From the NCBI RefSeq assembly GCF_030252345.1, contig NZ_CP126980.1:6959501-7023500 (forward strand): 64,000 bases of DNA, in the 5' to 3' direction. Below are positions 26,555 to 34,515 of this stretch, in pieces. The notes below the pieces were generated by a model. The model had not been told where the DNA came from. It was given only the letters and a program-made list of their open reading frames with translations, and searched no databases. Made by a program: the position numbers and the translations under genes. This stretch comes from Actinoplanes oblitus (GTDB lineage Bacteria; Actinomycetota; Actinomycetes; Mycobacteriales; Micromonosporaceae). Each line of letters starts with the position of its first letter. Within the stretch, counting starts at the first letter, position 1.

Positions 26555-26977
26555 TCAGTCGTCACCGCCCCGGCCCCGGCCGTGGCGCCCCTCGCCAGAT
26601 TCGCCACGGCCACCCTTGTCGTCCCCCGGCTCCGCGTGCCGCGACCGACCACCCCTGTCGTCCCCCGGCTCCGCGTGCCGCGACCGACCACCCCTGTCAT
26701 CGCCCGGCTCCGCGTGCCGCGACCGACCACCCCTGTCGTCCCCCGGCTCCGCGTGCCCCGACCGACCACCCCTGTCGTCCCCCGGCTCCGCGTGCCCCGA
26801 CCGACCACCCTTGTCGTCATTCCGCCGGCCGCCGTGGTCGTCGGCGCTGGCCGAGACCCGGGGCGACGCCGAAGTAGGAGCCGCCGAGCCCCCATCGGCA
26901 GCGAGCGCGGTACCCGCAACACCGAGGACAGCCAACACGCCGGTAGCCAGCACAATCGCGGTGCGAACCTGCAACAT
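26555..26977 (-). CDS. Secreted low-complexity protein with 13-residue repeats
   Basis: 140 residues from ATG at 26977, with GGAGG eight bases upstream. Signal peptide LQVRTAIVLATGVLAVLGVA, cleaved near ALAADG. The mature protein consists of about five copies of GDDRGGRS[R/G]HAEP (39-base DNA units, about 26611-26815) between charged Gly/Arg/Asp-rich ends. It has no recognisable fold and is probably disordered and extracellular. The upstream TAAGA-N6-TAAGA direct repeat (27051-27066) matches that of the OmpR-type system at 8.5 kb, so it may respond to that regulator (inference). Confidence 0.75.
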   Translation of the reverse strand: MLQVRTAIVLATGVLAVLGVAGTALAADGGSAAPTSASPRVSASADDHGGRRNDDKGGRSGHAEPGDDRGGRSGHAEPGDDRGGRSRHAEPGDDRGGRSRHAEPGDDRGGRSRHAEPGDDKGGRGESGEGRHGRGRGGDD

Positions 26978-27050
26978 CTCCGAAACCTCCAGTCGATCCG
27001 TTGCGACAGACCATCGCCTCAAGATCGCTATCCGCACGCTGTCCGACCGT

Positions 27051-27066
27051 TAAGACCAAGCTAAGA
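27051..27066. promoter_or_regulatory. Second TAAGA-N6-TAAGA direct repeat
   Basis: TAAGA at 27051-27055 and 27062-27066, again 11 bases apart, 74 bases upstream of the start of the secreted repeat protein. It matches the repeat between 8452 and 8555. Relative to the minus-strand gene it has the same orientation as the first site has relative to the membrane-protein gene at 8452. Confidence 0.45.
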
Positions 27067-27161
27067 CCCGATTTGCGTACGCCCTGAGCACACTCCCGCC
27101 CAGCCCGCACCCCACCCGCACCGCGGCAACCGCCCGGTTTCGGAGGATCCGTGACTTTCGC

Positions 27162-28037
27162 TCAGTTTCGCCGAGCGGGGTGGAGCGGCGCGTAGCTGCG
27201 GCTGTCTGCGCGGGCGCCGACACGGACGCGGACGCGGACGCGGGCACGGACGCGGACAGCAACAGTCGACAACAGCAGCCAGCCCGCCGCGGACAACGTG
27301 ATGGCGGGCCCGGCGGCGACGTTCCCGCGAGCGGAGACGTAAAGCCCCGCAATCCCGGCAGTGCTCCCGAAGACCACAGCCAGCGCGGTGATCACCAGAA
27401 TCCGGTCGGACCAGAGACGAGCCGCGGCGGCCGGGGCGACGATCAGCGCCACCGCCAGGAAGGTACCCACCGCGGGAACCATCGTGACCACCGTGACCTG
27501 CACGGTGAGCAGCAGCATGAGGTCCCAGAACGGCACTGCCAGACCGGCGGCCCGGGCACCGGCCGGATCGAACCCGCTGTAGGCGAGCGGCCGGGCGAAG
27601 ACCAGCAGCACCGTGGTGACCAGGGCCAGGACAACCGCCGTGGTGATCAGGTCCCGGTCCCCGACGGTGAGGATCGAGCCGGTCAGGAAGGCGGACAGGT
27701 CCCTGCCGAACCCGTTCCGGGTGGCGACCAGCGCCGCGCCCAGGGCGAACCCGGCGGCCAGCAGCACACCGGTCGCCGCTGTCGCACCCTGACCCCGGCG
27801 GCGGCTGAGGGCCACCACGCCCAGGGTCACCGCGGTTCCGCTGACCACGCCGCCGACCAGGATGTTGACGCCGAGCAGCGCGGCGGCCACCACCCCAGGG
27901 AAGGTCGCGTGGGTCAGCGCCATCGTGAAGAACGACAGCCGCCGCACCACCACCCGCACTCCGACGAGCGCCCCCAGCGCGCCGGCCAGGACCGCTTCCA
28001 CGGCCGCCCGGTGCACCGCGTCATCCCACCAGCTCAC
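27162..28037 (-). CDS. Zinc/manganese-type ABC permease (second subunit)
   Basis: 291 residues from GTG at 28037 (MSWWDDAVHRAAVEAVLAG), overlapping the 3' end of the upstream permease gene by 17 bases. ABC-3 family with about eight membrane segments and family blocks LTHATFPGVVAAALLG, YSGFDPAGARAAGLAVPFW and VGTFLAVALIVAPAAAARL. The C-terminal helix ends in an Arg/Val run (RVRARVRVRVRV). An upstream in-frame extension to 28124 would read the repeat array and is not favoured. It is the last gene of the binding-protein/ATPase/permease/permease unit and should form the heterodimeric membrane channel with its neighbour. Confidence 0.87.
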   Translation of the reverse strand: MSWWDDAVHRAAVEAVLAGALGALVGVRVVVRRLSFFTMALTHATFPGVVAAALLGVNILVGGVVSGTAVTLGVVALSRRRGQGATAATGVLLAAGFALGAALVATRNGFGRDLSAFLTGSILTVGDRDLITTAVVLALVTTVLLVFARPLAYSGFDPAGARAAGLAVPFWDLMLLLTVQVTVVTMVPAVGTFLAVALIVAPAAAARLWSDRILVITALAVVFGSTAGIAGLYVSARGNVAAGPAITLSAAGWLLLSTVAVRVRARVRVRVRVGARADSRSYAPLHPARRN

Positions 28038-29556
28038 GCCGGCCCCACCACTCGAACCGCCCCCGGCTGGCGCTGACAGCCCCTTCCGCACCAGCGACAC
28101 CACCGTCACGACCAGCCCCACCATCCCGGCTGGCGCTCACCGTCCCTTGAACACGCACGACACCACCGTCACCACCAGCCCCTTCCACGCGGCTGGCACC
28201 CACGGTCCCCTCCCCGCCCCGGACACCACCGTCACCACCAGCCGGACCCACCCGGCTGGCACCCACGGTCCCCTCCACACCCCGAACACCACTCTCACCA
28301 CCAGCCCGGCCCACGCGGCTGGCACCCACGGTCCCCTCCCCGCCCCGAACACCACCGTCACCACCAGCCGGACCCACCCGGCTGGCACCCACGGTCCCCT
28401 CCACACCCCGAACACCACTCTCACCACCAGCCCGGCCCACGCGGCTGGCACCCACGGTCCCCTCCCCGCCCCGAACACCACCGTCACCACCAGCCGGACC
28501 CACCCGGCTGGCACCCACGGTCCCCTCCAGGCCCTGCACACCACCGTCACCACCAGCCGGACCAACCCGGCTGGCACTCACGGTCCCCTCCAAGCCCCGG
28601 ACACCACCGTCACCACCAGCTCGGCTCACGCGGCTGGTGCTCACGGTCCCTTCCGCGGGCTCGGGACCACCCTCACGGCCAGCCGGGACTGCGTGGCCGG
28701 GGCTGGCGGGGACCGGGGCGGGTGGGTCGGGACGCAGGACGCGGGCCAGCGGGAGGGCCGCGAGGTAGGCCACCACCAGGAGCAGGACGACGGTGGGCGC
28801 AGCCCCGAGCGGAATGCCGTGATCGACCGAGGCGACCCAGCTCAGCCACAGGCCCGTGGGACCGGCCAGCATGATCAGGGCGGTGCCGGCCAGCACCATC
28901 GGAACCGGGCGGCTGGACAGCAGGCGGGCCGCGGCGGGCGGGACCACCAGCAGCGCGACGACCAGGATGGTGCCGACGGCCCGGACGGCGGCCACCACCA
29001 CCAGGGCCACCAGGATGTTCAGTCCGAGGTCGAGCCGGAAGGCGCGGTACCCGGCGGCAGCGGCGCCGACCGGGTCGAAGGCGCGGAACAGCAGCGGGCG
29101 GGCGAGCACGGCGAGACCGCCGAGGATCACTACGGTCAGGACGGCGGTCTCGGCGAGCTGGGCCGGCGAGACGGTGAGCAGCCGGCCGAACAGGAAGGCG
29201 GTCAGGTCGGCGGTGTAGGACGGCTTCCGGGAGACCAGCGCCACCCCGATCGCGAACATCACGGTGAGCAGGACCGCGGTGGCGGCGTCGTCGGTGACGC
29301 CGCCACGATAGGTGATCAGGGTGAGCACCACGGCGGTCAGCAGCGCCGCGATCAGGGCACCGGCCAGCAGCCCGGTGGTGCCGCCGGCCAGGAAGCCGAT
29401 CACCACGCCGGGGAAGACCGTGTGGGTGAGCGCGTCGGCGGTGAACGACAACCGCCGGGCGAAGACGAAGAAGCCGACCGGACCGCACACCAGGCCGAGC
29501 AGCAGCAGCTCGGCGAGCGCCCGGCCGATGAACGGCACGGCGAACACGTCGATCAC
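28021..29556 (-). CDS. Zinc/manganese-type ABC permease with 21-residue repeat tail
   Basis: 511 residues from GTG at 29556, overlapping the ATPase stop (GTGA). The first ~285 residues are a normal ABC-3 permease (LTHTVFPGVVIGFLAGG, FRAFDPVGAAAAGYRAF, VGTILVVALLVVPPAAARL). The remaining ~220 residues form a tail of about ten units of 21 residues, EGTVGASRVGPAGGDGGVRG plus one residue, that no ABC-3 permease needs. Family members are normally about 280-300 residues long. The tail should be cytoplasmic or periplasmic and disordered. The stop at 28021 lies beyond the start of the next permease. Confidence 0.85.
   Translation of the reverse strand: MIDVFAVPFIGRALAELLLLGLVCGPVGFFVFARRLSFTADALTHTVFPGVVIGFLAGGTTGLLAGALIAALLTAVVLTLITYRGGVTDDAATAVLLTVMFAIGVALVSRKPSYTADLTAFLFGRLLTVSPAQLAETAVLTVVILGGLAVLARPLLFRAFDPVGAAAAGYRAFRLDLGLNILVALVVVAAVRAVGTILVVALLVVPPAAARLLSSRPVPMVLAGTALIMLAGPTGLWLSWVASVDHGIPLGAAPTVVLLLVVAYLAALPLARVLRPDPPAPVPASPGHAVPAGREGGPEPAEGTVSTSRVSRAGGDGGVRGLEGTVSASRVGPAGGDGGVQGLEGTVGASRVGPAGGDGGVRGGEGTVGASRVGRAGGESGVRGVEGTVGASRVGPAGGDGGVRGGEGTVGASRVGRAGGESGVRGVEGTVGASRVGPAGGDGGVRGGEGTVGASRVEGAGGDGGVVRVQGTVSASRDGGAGRDGGVAGAEGAVSASRGRFEWWGRRELVG
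28024..28653 (-). repeat. 63-bp minisatellite coding for the permease tail
   Basis: About ten tandem 63-base units; for example GGCTGGCACCCACGGTCCCC recurs at 28191 and, exactly 63 bases on, at 28254. In the middle the units alternate (GPAGGDGGVRGG versus GRAGGESGVRGV), giving a 126-base higher-order period, a sign of recent expansion. The period is a multiple of three and several frames stay open through it. The next permease starts within the last unit. Confidence 0.9.
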
Positions 29557-30269
29557 GTGCCGACCGCCAGGACCCGGTGGGCGAACCGATGGGCCAGCGG
29601 CTCGTCGTGGGTGCTCAGGATCAGGGCGGCGCCGGCGGCGGTGAGTTCGGACAGGACGGTCAGGATGGATCGCTGGCTGTCCGCGTCCACCCCGTTGAAC
29701 GGCTCGTCCAGCAGCAGCAACGCGGCTTCGCCGACGATCGCGCGGGCCAGCAGCACGCGCTGGCGCTGGCCGCCGGAGAGCAGTCCGAAGCGGACGCCGG
29801 CCCGGTCGGCGAGCCCGACCCGGTCGAGGGCCGCGCGGGCCGCCCGGCGGTCGGCCGCCCGGGTGGGACGCCACCAGCCGGTACGCCGGTAGCGGCCCAT
29901 CAGCACCACCTGCCCGGCGGTGACCGGGAAGTCCGGGTCGAGGTCGGCGGCCTGCGGGACGTATCCGCACAGGCCGCCTGCCCGGCCGGGGGAGCGACCG
30001 AACACCTCCACCGCGCCACCGAGGACGGCGGCGAGTCCGAGGACACTCTTGATCAGGGTGGACTTGCCGGCGCCGTTCGGTCCGGTCAGGGCGAGCCGCT
30101 CGCCGGCCCGCAGGTCCAGATCCAGCCCGATCAGCACCGGATTTCCCGGATACCCGATCGTGGCGTGACGGAAACGCACGACGGGCTCGACGGTGCTCCC
30201 GCCGTACCGGGAACGCGCCGCGGGCCGGGTGACAGTGGGCGCGTCGGCGGTCCGGAGTGGAGCGGGCAT
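29553..30269 (-). CDS. Zinc/manganese-type ABC importer ATPase
   Basis: 238 residues from ATG at 30269, overlapping the binding-protein stop (ATGA). Walker A GPNGAGKS, Q-loop YVPQAADLD (with the DPDFPVTAGQVVLMGRY block typical of the zinc/manganese/chelate group), signature LSGGQRQR, Walker B LLLLDEPFNGVD, H-loop STHD. It energises uptake through the two permeases encoded downstream. All catalytic motifs are intact. The N-terminal 30 residues are a Thr/Ala/Arg-rich extension, so a start nearer VEPVVRFRHATIGY cannot be excluded. Confidence 0.9.
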   Translation of the reverse strand: MPAPLRTADAPTVTRPAARSRYGGSTVEPVVRFRHATIGYPGNPVLIGLDLDLRAGERLALTGPNGAGKSTLIKSVLGLAAVLGGAVEVFGRSPGRAGGLCGYVPQAADLDPDFPVTAGQVVLMGRYRRTGWWRPTRAADRRAARAALDRVGLADRAGVRFGLLSGGQRQRVLLARAIVGEAALLLLDEPFNGVDADSQRSILTVLSELTAAGAALILSTHDEPLAHRFAHRVLAVGT

Positions 30270-31174
30270 CAGCGGCCGGCCAGGGCGGCGGTGATGACGC
30301 GGGTGTTGTGGCGCTCCGCGCCGAGGTAGGTGCCCTCCGGGGTGCCGGGCTCGCCGAGGCTGTCGCCGAACAGCGCGTCCGCGCCGCCGACCACCCGGAC
30401 GCCGGCCTGTTCGGCTATCGCCTCGGCGGTCTTGCGCGGCAGGGAGCTCTCGGTGAAAACGGCCTTGGTGCCGGTCGCTCTGATCTTGGCGACCAGGTCG
30501 GTGAGCTGCCGGGCGGAGAGTTCGGCCGAGGTGTCCATGCTGGGGATCACCGAGCCGACGAACTCCAGCCGGTACCTGTCGACGTAGTAGCCGAACGCGT
30601 CGTGGTCGGTGACCAGCTTGCGGTCCGCGGCCGGCAGGGCGTCGAAGGCGGCCTGGTTCTCCCGGTCCAATCTGTCGATCTCGGCGGTGTAGGCGGCGCT
30701 GTTCCGCGCGTAGTCCGCGGCGTGCGCGGGATCGGCCCCGGCCAGGCCTTTCGCGATGGTGCCGACCATCAGCCGGGCGTTGCGCGGGTCGTGCCAGATG
30801 TGCGGGTCGCCCGGGCGCAGCGGGACACCGCTGCTGGTGTCGACGACCGGGCCGCGGAAACCGGCCGACGAGATCGTCTGGCCGAGCCACTCCTCGAGTC
30901 CGGCGCCGTTCTCGACGAGCAGCCTCGCGTCGGCGATGGCCTTGATGTCGGCCGGGGTCGGCTCGTAGTCGTGCGGGTCGACGCCGACCTTGATGAGCTG
31001 GGTGACCTTGACGTGCTCGCCGCCGACGGCGCGGGCGAAGTCGGCGACCTCGGGGGTGGTGGCCACCACGGTGAACCTGGTGGGGCCGGCGCTCTCGGCC
31101 CGGTCGCAGGCGGTCGAGGAGAGCAGGGCCGTCGTGGCGGCGAGCAGGGCGAGGATGCGGTGCCGGTGACTCAT
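30269..31174 (-). CDS. Zinc-type ABC substrate-binding lipoprotein (ZnuA-like)
   Basis: 301 residues. A lipoprotein signal ends in LSSTAC (C23). The cluster A-I metal-binding fold shows H68 in DPHDYEP, H125/H128 in DPHIWHDP, H191 in TDHDAFGYY and an Asp in GADALFGDS (D266 or D271). Three His plus an acidic residue are seen in Zn and Mn binders alike; the His-rich loop of many ZnuA proteins is absent. A Zur-like box 16 bases before the start codon points to zinc. It heads the operon binding protein, ATPase, permease, permease, each overlapping the next. Confidence 0.9.
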   Translation of the reverse strand: MSHRHRILALLAATTALLSSTACDRAESAGPTRFTVVATTPEVADFARAVGGEHVKVTQLIKVGVDPHDYEPTPADIKAIADARLLVENGAGLEEWLGQTISSAGFRGPVVDTSSGVPLRPGDPHIWHDPRNARLMVGTIAKGLAGADPAHAADYARNSAAYTAEIDRLDRENQAAFDALPAADRKLVTDHDAFGYYVDRYRLEFVGSVIPSMDTSAELSARQLTDLVAKIRATGTKAVFTESSLPRKTAEAIAEQAGVRVVGGADALFGDSLGEPGTPEGTYLGAERHNTRVITAALAGR

Positions 31175-31189
31175 GGCTGGAAACGCTAA

Positions 31190-31204
31190 TGGGATTCATT
31201 TTCA
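31190..31204. promoter_or_regulatory. Zur-box-like dyad upstream of the zinc importer
   Basis: TGGGATTCATTTTCA matches TGAAAATCATTTTCA, the actinobacterial Zur-type consensus as I recall it, at 12 of 15 positions. It lies 16 bases upstream of the binding-protein start codon, where a repressor would block transcription. The AT-rich stretch stands out sharply from its surroundings. A weaker resemblance (about 10 of 15) lies near 31999, upstream of the methyltransferase gene. Confidence 0.6.
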
Positions 31205-31224
31205 ATTGTCTAATGCGCACCCGT

Positions 31225-31971
31225 TCATCTGAGCTGGGCGGCGAGGGCCGCGTGCCGCCCCTCCCGCCAGAGTGCGCCCGCCTCGCCGAAGCCGGCCGCC
31301 CGGGCCGCGGCCGCGTGCCAGCCCAGGTCCGCCGTGAAACCGGCCGGCGGCCGATCTCGGAAGAGGTCCGCGCGGGCCGCGAGCAGACCGGCGATTTCCG
31401 GTACGGCGCCCAGCCCACCCCACCACTGCGCCCACGCCAGCTCGGCGGCACCCTCCCCCGGCCCCGGATCGAGCGCCCGCATCACGTACGGCAGGCCGTC
31501 GTCCGGCATCAGGTCGGCGACCACCAGCAGCCCGCCCGGGGCCAGCGCCTCCCGCGCCGCGGCGTAGAGCGCCCGGATCGCCTCCGGCACCAGGTAGTGG
31601 ACGGTCATCACCACTGTGATCAGGTCGTATCCGCCACCGGTGACGGCCGGCCAGGCGGGCGACGCGAGATCGGCGCGGACCACCTCGACAGCCGGCGGCA
31701 GCCCGGCCCGGGCCAGTTCGAGCAGGACCGGGTCGAGATCGAGCAGGGTGACGGCGGCGGCCGGCCAGCGGCGGGACATCCGCTCGGCGAGCAGGCCGGG
31801 CCCGCCGCCGAGGTCGAGAACCCGGGCCGGCGGGGCACCCCGGGCAGCCTCGGCGGCGGTGGCGACGACGCGTTCCAGGGCGGGCAGGCCGGGAACGAAG
31901 CCGAGCATCACCGCGTCCCAGGTGGTCCGCCAGCCGGCGACGCGGGTGGGATCGAGGGCGACAGGCGTCAT
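31225..31971 (-). CDS. SAM-dependent methyltransferase
   Basis: 248 residues. Class I Rossmann methyltransferase: motif I VLDLGGGPGLLAERM (about 49-63), motif II TLLDLDPVLLELA, then VVRADLAS and the post-I segment YDLITVVMTVHYL. The C-terminal part (GGLGAVPEIAGLL and onward) resembles small-molecule O/N-methyltransferases. The substrate is unknown. It lies 61 bases after the aminotransferase gene and 50 bases before the zinc importer on the same strand, so it belongs with the PLP-enzyme cluster by position. The Zur-like box lies just beyond its stop. Confidence 0.85.
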   Translation of the reverse strand: MTPVALDPTRVAGWRTTWDAVMLGFVPGLPALERVVATAAEAARGAPPARVLDLGGGPGLLAERMSRRWPAAAVTLLDLDPVLLELARAGLPPAVEVVRADLASPAWPAVTGGGYDLITVVMTVHYLVPEAIRALYAAAREALAPGGLLVVADLMPDDGLPYVMRALDPGPGEGAAELAWAQWWGGLGAVPEIAGLLAARADLFRDRPPAGFTADLGWHAAAARAAGFGEAGALWREGRHAALAAQLR

Positions 31972-32032
31972 GGCGGCTGCTTTCGTGGCTTCACGGAAAT
32001 GACAACCGTTTCTAACAGACGCCGGTTGCGTG

Positions 32033-33205
32033 TCAGCCGGAATTCAGGTCCGCGAGCCGGTCGAGCAGGCGCTCGATCTCCTGGGCCGTGTTGTAGGCGT
32101 GCAGGCTCACCCGTACCGAAGAGGTCTTCTCGCCTTGATCGCCCTGGCAGTGGCCGTCGGCCCGGACGAGCAGGCCGTCGGCGGCCAGGATGAAGCCGAG
32201 GTCGGTGGAGCCGATCGCGCGGTGCCGGAAGGTGACGATGCCCTGCCGGCGCTGCACGCCGGAGGTGGCGGCGAGGCTGCTCTGGCAGCCGAGGACCTGG
32301 TAGGCGTCGAGGCGGGACAGGCCGTCGGTGAGGCGGGTGCCGAGGTCCCGGGTCCAGCGGGCGATCCGGTCGACGCCCGCCGCGTCGAGCCAGTCCAGGG
32401 CGGCGACCAGGCTGACGATGCCGCTGGTGTTCGGGGTGCCGGCCCAGCCCGCCGGGACATAGCCGGGGCCGCGACGGTTGCCGGCCCAGAGCACACCGAT
32501 GCCGGGCAGCGCCATCGCCTTGTGCCCGGAGAAGACCAGGAAGTCGACGTCCAGGTCGGCGACCGAGATCGGCAGGTGGCCGGCGCTCTGCGCGGCGTCC
32601 AGGCAGATCGGCACGTCCGGCCCGGCCGCCGCCCGCAGCCGGGACACCTGCATGTCGTTGCCGTAGACGTGGTGCACGTGGGTCGCCGCGATCATCCGGG
32701 TCCGCGGGGTGACCAGTTCGGCGAGGCGGGCGGCGTCGTAGTCGTGGGCGGCGTCGTAGGGCATGGCGCGCAGGGTGACCCGGGCGCCACGGGCGTGGGC
32801 CAGGGCGGCGGCCTCGTGCCAGCAGACGATGTTGGCGTTGTGGTCGGCGTACGGCACGACGATCTCGTCACCGTCACGCAGCCGCGGGGCGAGCCAGTCC
32901 CGGGCGACCGCGCGCAGCCCTTCGGTCGCGCCGCTGACGAAGTGCACCACGGAGCGGTCCGGGGCCGGGTCGCCGAGGAAGGCGCGGACCCGGTCGCGAG
33001 CCCCCTCGACCCGGGCCGTGGTGCGGTTGGCCCACGGGTACGTGCCCCGGGCGGCGTTCGCGTTCTCGCTGGTCAGATAGTCCAGGACGGCGTTCAGGAC
33101 GGGTTGCGGCTTCTGCGCGGTGGCGGCGCTGTCCAGGTACGCGATCTCCGGGTGCGCGGTGACGATCGGGAACTGGGCGCGCAGCTCCCGTTGCCAGCCG
33201 GTCAT
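32033..33205 (-). CDS. Class V aminotransferase / cysteine desulfurase-like PLP enzyme
   Basis: 390 residues, fold-type I. PLP Lys K229 in FSGHKAMALPGIGVLW; CLDAAQSAGHLP supplies the Asp that contacts the pyridine nitrogen; N-terminal AYLDSAATAQKP and RGTYPWANRTT are SufS-like. A Cys (C353, RADGHCQGD) sits where group II desulfurases have their active-site Cys, so sulfur transfer from cysteine or a related C-S or amine chemistry is possible. Its ATG overlaps the stop of the cysteine-synthase/rhodanese gene (ATGA). With a rhodanese next door a sulfur relay is an attractive inference. There are no SufBCDU neighbours, so it is not a standard Fe-S assembly gene. Confidence 0.87.
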   Translation of the reverse strand: MTGWQRELRAQFPIVTAHPEIAYLDSAATAQKPQPVLNAVLDYLTSENANAARGTYPWANRTTARVEGARDRVRAFLGDPAPDRSVVHFVSGATEGLRAVARDWLAPRLRDGDEIVVPYADHNANIVCWHEAAALAHARGARVTLRAMPYDAAHDYDAARLAELVTPRTRMIAATHVHHVYGNDMQVSRLRAAAGPDVPICLDAAQSAGHLPISVADLDVDFLVFSGHKAMALPGIGVLWAGNRRGPGYVPAGWAGTPNTSGIVSLVAALDWLDAAGVDRIARWTRDLGTRLTDGLSRLDAYQVLGCQSSLAATSGVQRRQGIVTFRHRAIGSTDLGFILAADGLLVRADGHCQGDQGEKTSSVRVSLHAYNTAQEIERLLDRLADLNSG

Positions 33206-34515
33206 CGGACCAGCTCCAGGCCGGCGTCGCGCCAGGCGATCACGCCGCCGGCCAGCGACCGGGCGTCGGGGTGGCCCATCCGGCGCAGCAGGGCCGCGTA
33301 CCGGGCGGACCTCTCCCCCACCGGGCAGACCAGCAGGACCGGGCGGTGCCGGCTGATCGGCAGGCCGGCGTGCAGCAGGTCGGCGAAGACCTCGTCGGCG
33401 ATGTTGACAGCGCCCGGGATGTGCAGGGCCTGGAACGCGTACGGGCTGCGCAGGTCCAGCACCAGGGCGCCGGTCGAGGCGATCCAGCACTGGGCGGCGC
33501 GGGCGTCCAGCACCGGGGCGGCGGCCACCTCGGCGTCGGTCAGGGTGCCCGTGGAGTTGCGCCGCGGCGGGCGGCCGAACAGCTCGGGACGGCGGTCCCG
33601 GACGTACGAAAGGTAACTCTCCAGCCGGTCGCAGACGATGAAGACGGCGGTCTTCCGGCTGGTCAGGGCGGCATCGAGGGGACTCAGGTGGCGGACCGCG
33701 CCGCGGAACGCGCCGCCACCGGTCGGACCGGTCAGGATCCCGCACCGGCGGACCAGGGTGAGCAACCCGTCGATGGCGTCGTCGGCGGTGATCGTCTCCA
33801 GGGCGTCGTAGACGTCCGGGTCGAAGAGGCCCACCTGCCGCACCTCGTCGAGGGTCCGGATGCCCGGGATGAAGTCGTTCTTCGCGGCGACCAGGCCGAC
33901 CACCTCGACGTCCGGGTCGTGCTGGCGCAATGCCCGGGCCACCCCGGTGGACGAGCCGGCGGTGCCGACGCAGGCCAGGAAATAGTCCGGGGCGCTGCCG
34001 TCCAGGTCCTTGATGATCTCCGGGCCGGTGCCGTGCAGATGGGCCTCCACGTTGCGCTCGTTGAAGTACTGATCGGTGTGCAGGTACCTGCCACCGGCCG
34101 CGGCGAGCCGCTGGTGCATCCGGGTGAGCGGGTCGCCGGTGTCGGTCGGGTCGAGGCACTCGGACTGGCCGGGCAGCTCGTCGATCTCCGCGCCGAGCAG
34201 CAGCAACAGCTCCTTGATCTCGGGGACCTTCATCCGGTTGGTGACGCTCTTGAACGGCAGCCCGTGCATCCCGGCGAGCAGGGCGAGCGCCTTGGCGGTG
34301 TTGCCGCTGGACAGCTCGACCAGGGTGGCGTCCGCGGGCGCGCCGGCCAGCAGCGGGCGGGCCATCTGCCAGGCGGCCCGGTCCTTCACCGAGCCGAACG
34401 GGTTGAGCAGCTCCAGCTTGGCGTAGAGGTCGATGTTGCGCAGGCCGTGCACGGCCGGGTCGATGCGCACGAGCGGGGTGTTGCCGATCGCGTCGGTGAT
34501 GTCGTCGTGTCTCAT
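33202..34515 (-). CDS. Cysteine-synthase-like PLP enzyme fused to rhodanese
   Basis: 437 residues. The first ~310 are a fold-type II beta-replacing enzyme: GNTPLVRI, PLP Lys K44 in NPFGSVKDRAA, phosphate-binding SSGNTAKA (69-76), VGTAGSSTG and TGPTGGGAFRGA. Residues ~330-437 are a rhodanese domain with the catalytic loop CPVGERS (C397). It is overlapped on both sides by PLP-enzyme genes (ATGA at each junction). The first domain resembles cysteine synthase and SbnA-type enzymes that make diaminopropionate precursors; the rhodanese could deliver or accept persulfide. The exact nucleophile and product are not deducible. A natural fusion of these two domains inside an all-PLP operon is unusual. 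Confidence 0.88.
   Translation of the reverse strand: MRHDDITDAIGNTPLVRIDPAVHGLRNIDLYAKLELLNPFGSVKDRAAWQMARPLLAGAPADATLVELSSGNTAKALALLAGMHGLPFKSVTNRMKVPEIKELLLLLGAEIDELPGQSECLDPTDTGDPLTRMHQRLAAAGGRYLHTDQYFNERNVEAHLHGTGPEIIKDLDGSAPDYFLACVGTAGSSTGVARALRQHDPDVEVVGLVAAKNDFIPGIRTLDEVRQVGLFDPDVYDALETITADDAIDGLLTLVRRCGILTGPTGGGAFRGAVRHLSPLDAALTSRKTAVFIVCDRLESYLSYVRDRRPELFGRPPRRNSTGTLTDAEVAAAPVLDARAAQCWIASTGALVLDLRSPYAFQALHIPGAVNIADEVFADLLHAGLPISRHRPVLLVCPVGERSARYAALLRRMGHPDARSLAGGVIAWRDAGLELVR

Noticed and set aside
26600..26820. CRISPR-like regular repeats
   Set aside because: The 39-base units are contiguous without spacers and encode a 13-residue protein repeat after a signal peptide.
28080..28650. 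Second CRISPR-like array
   Set aside because: Units are head-to-tail with no unique spacers and remain in frame with the permease gene.
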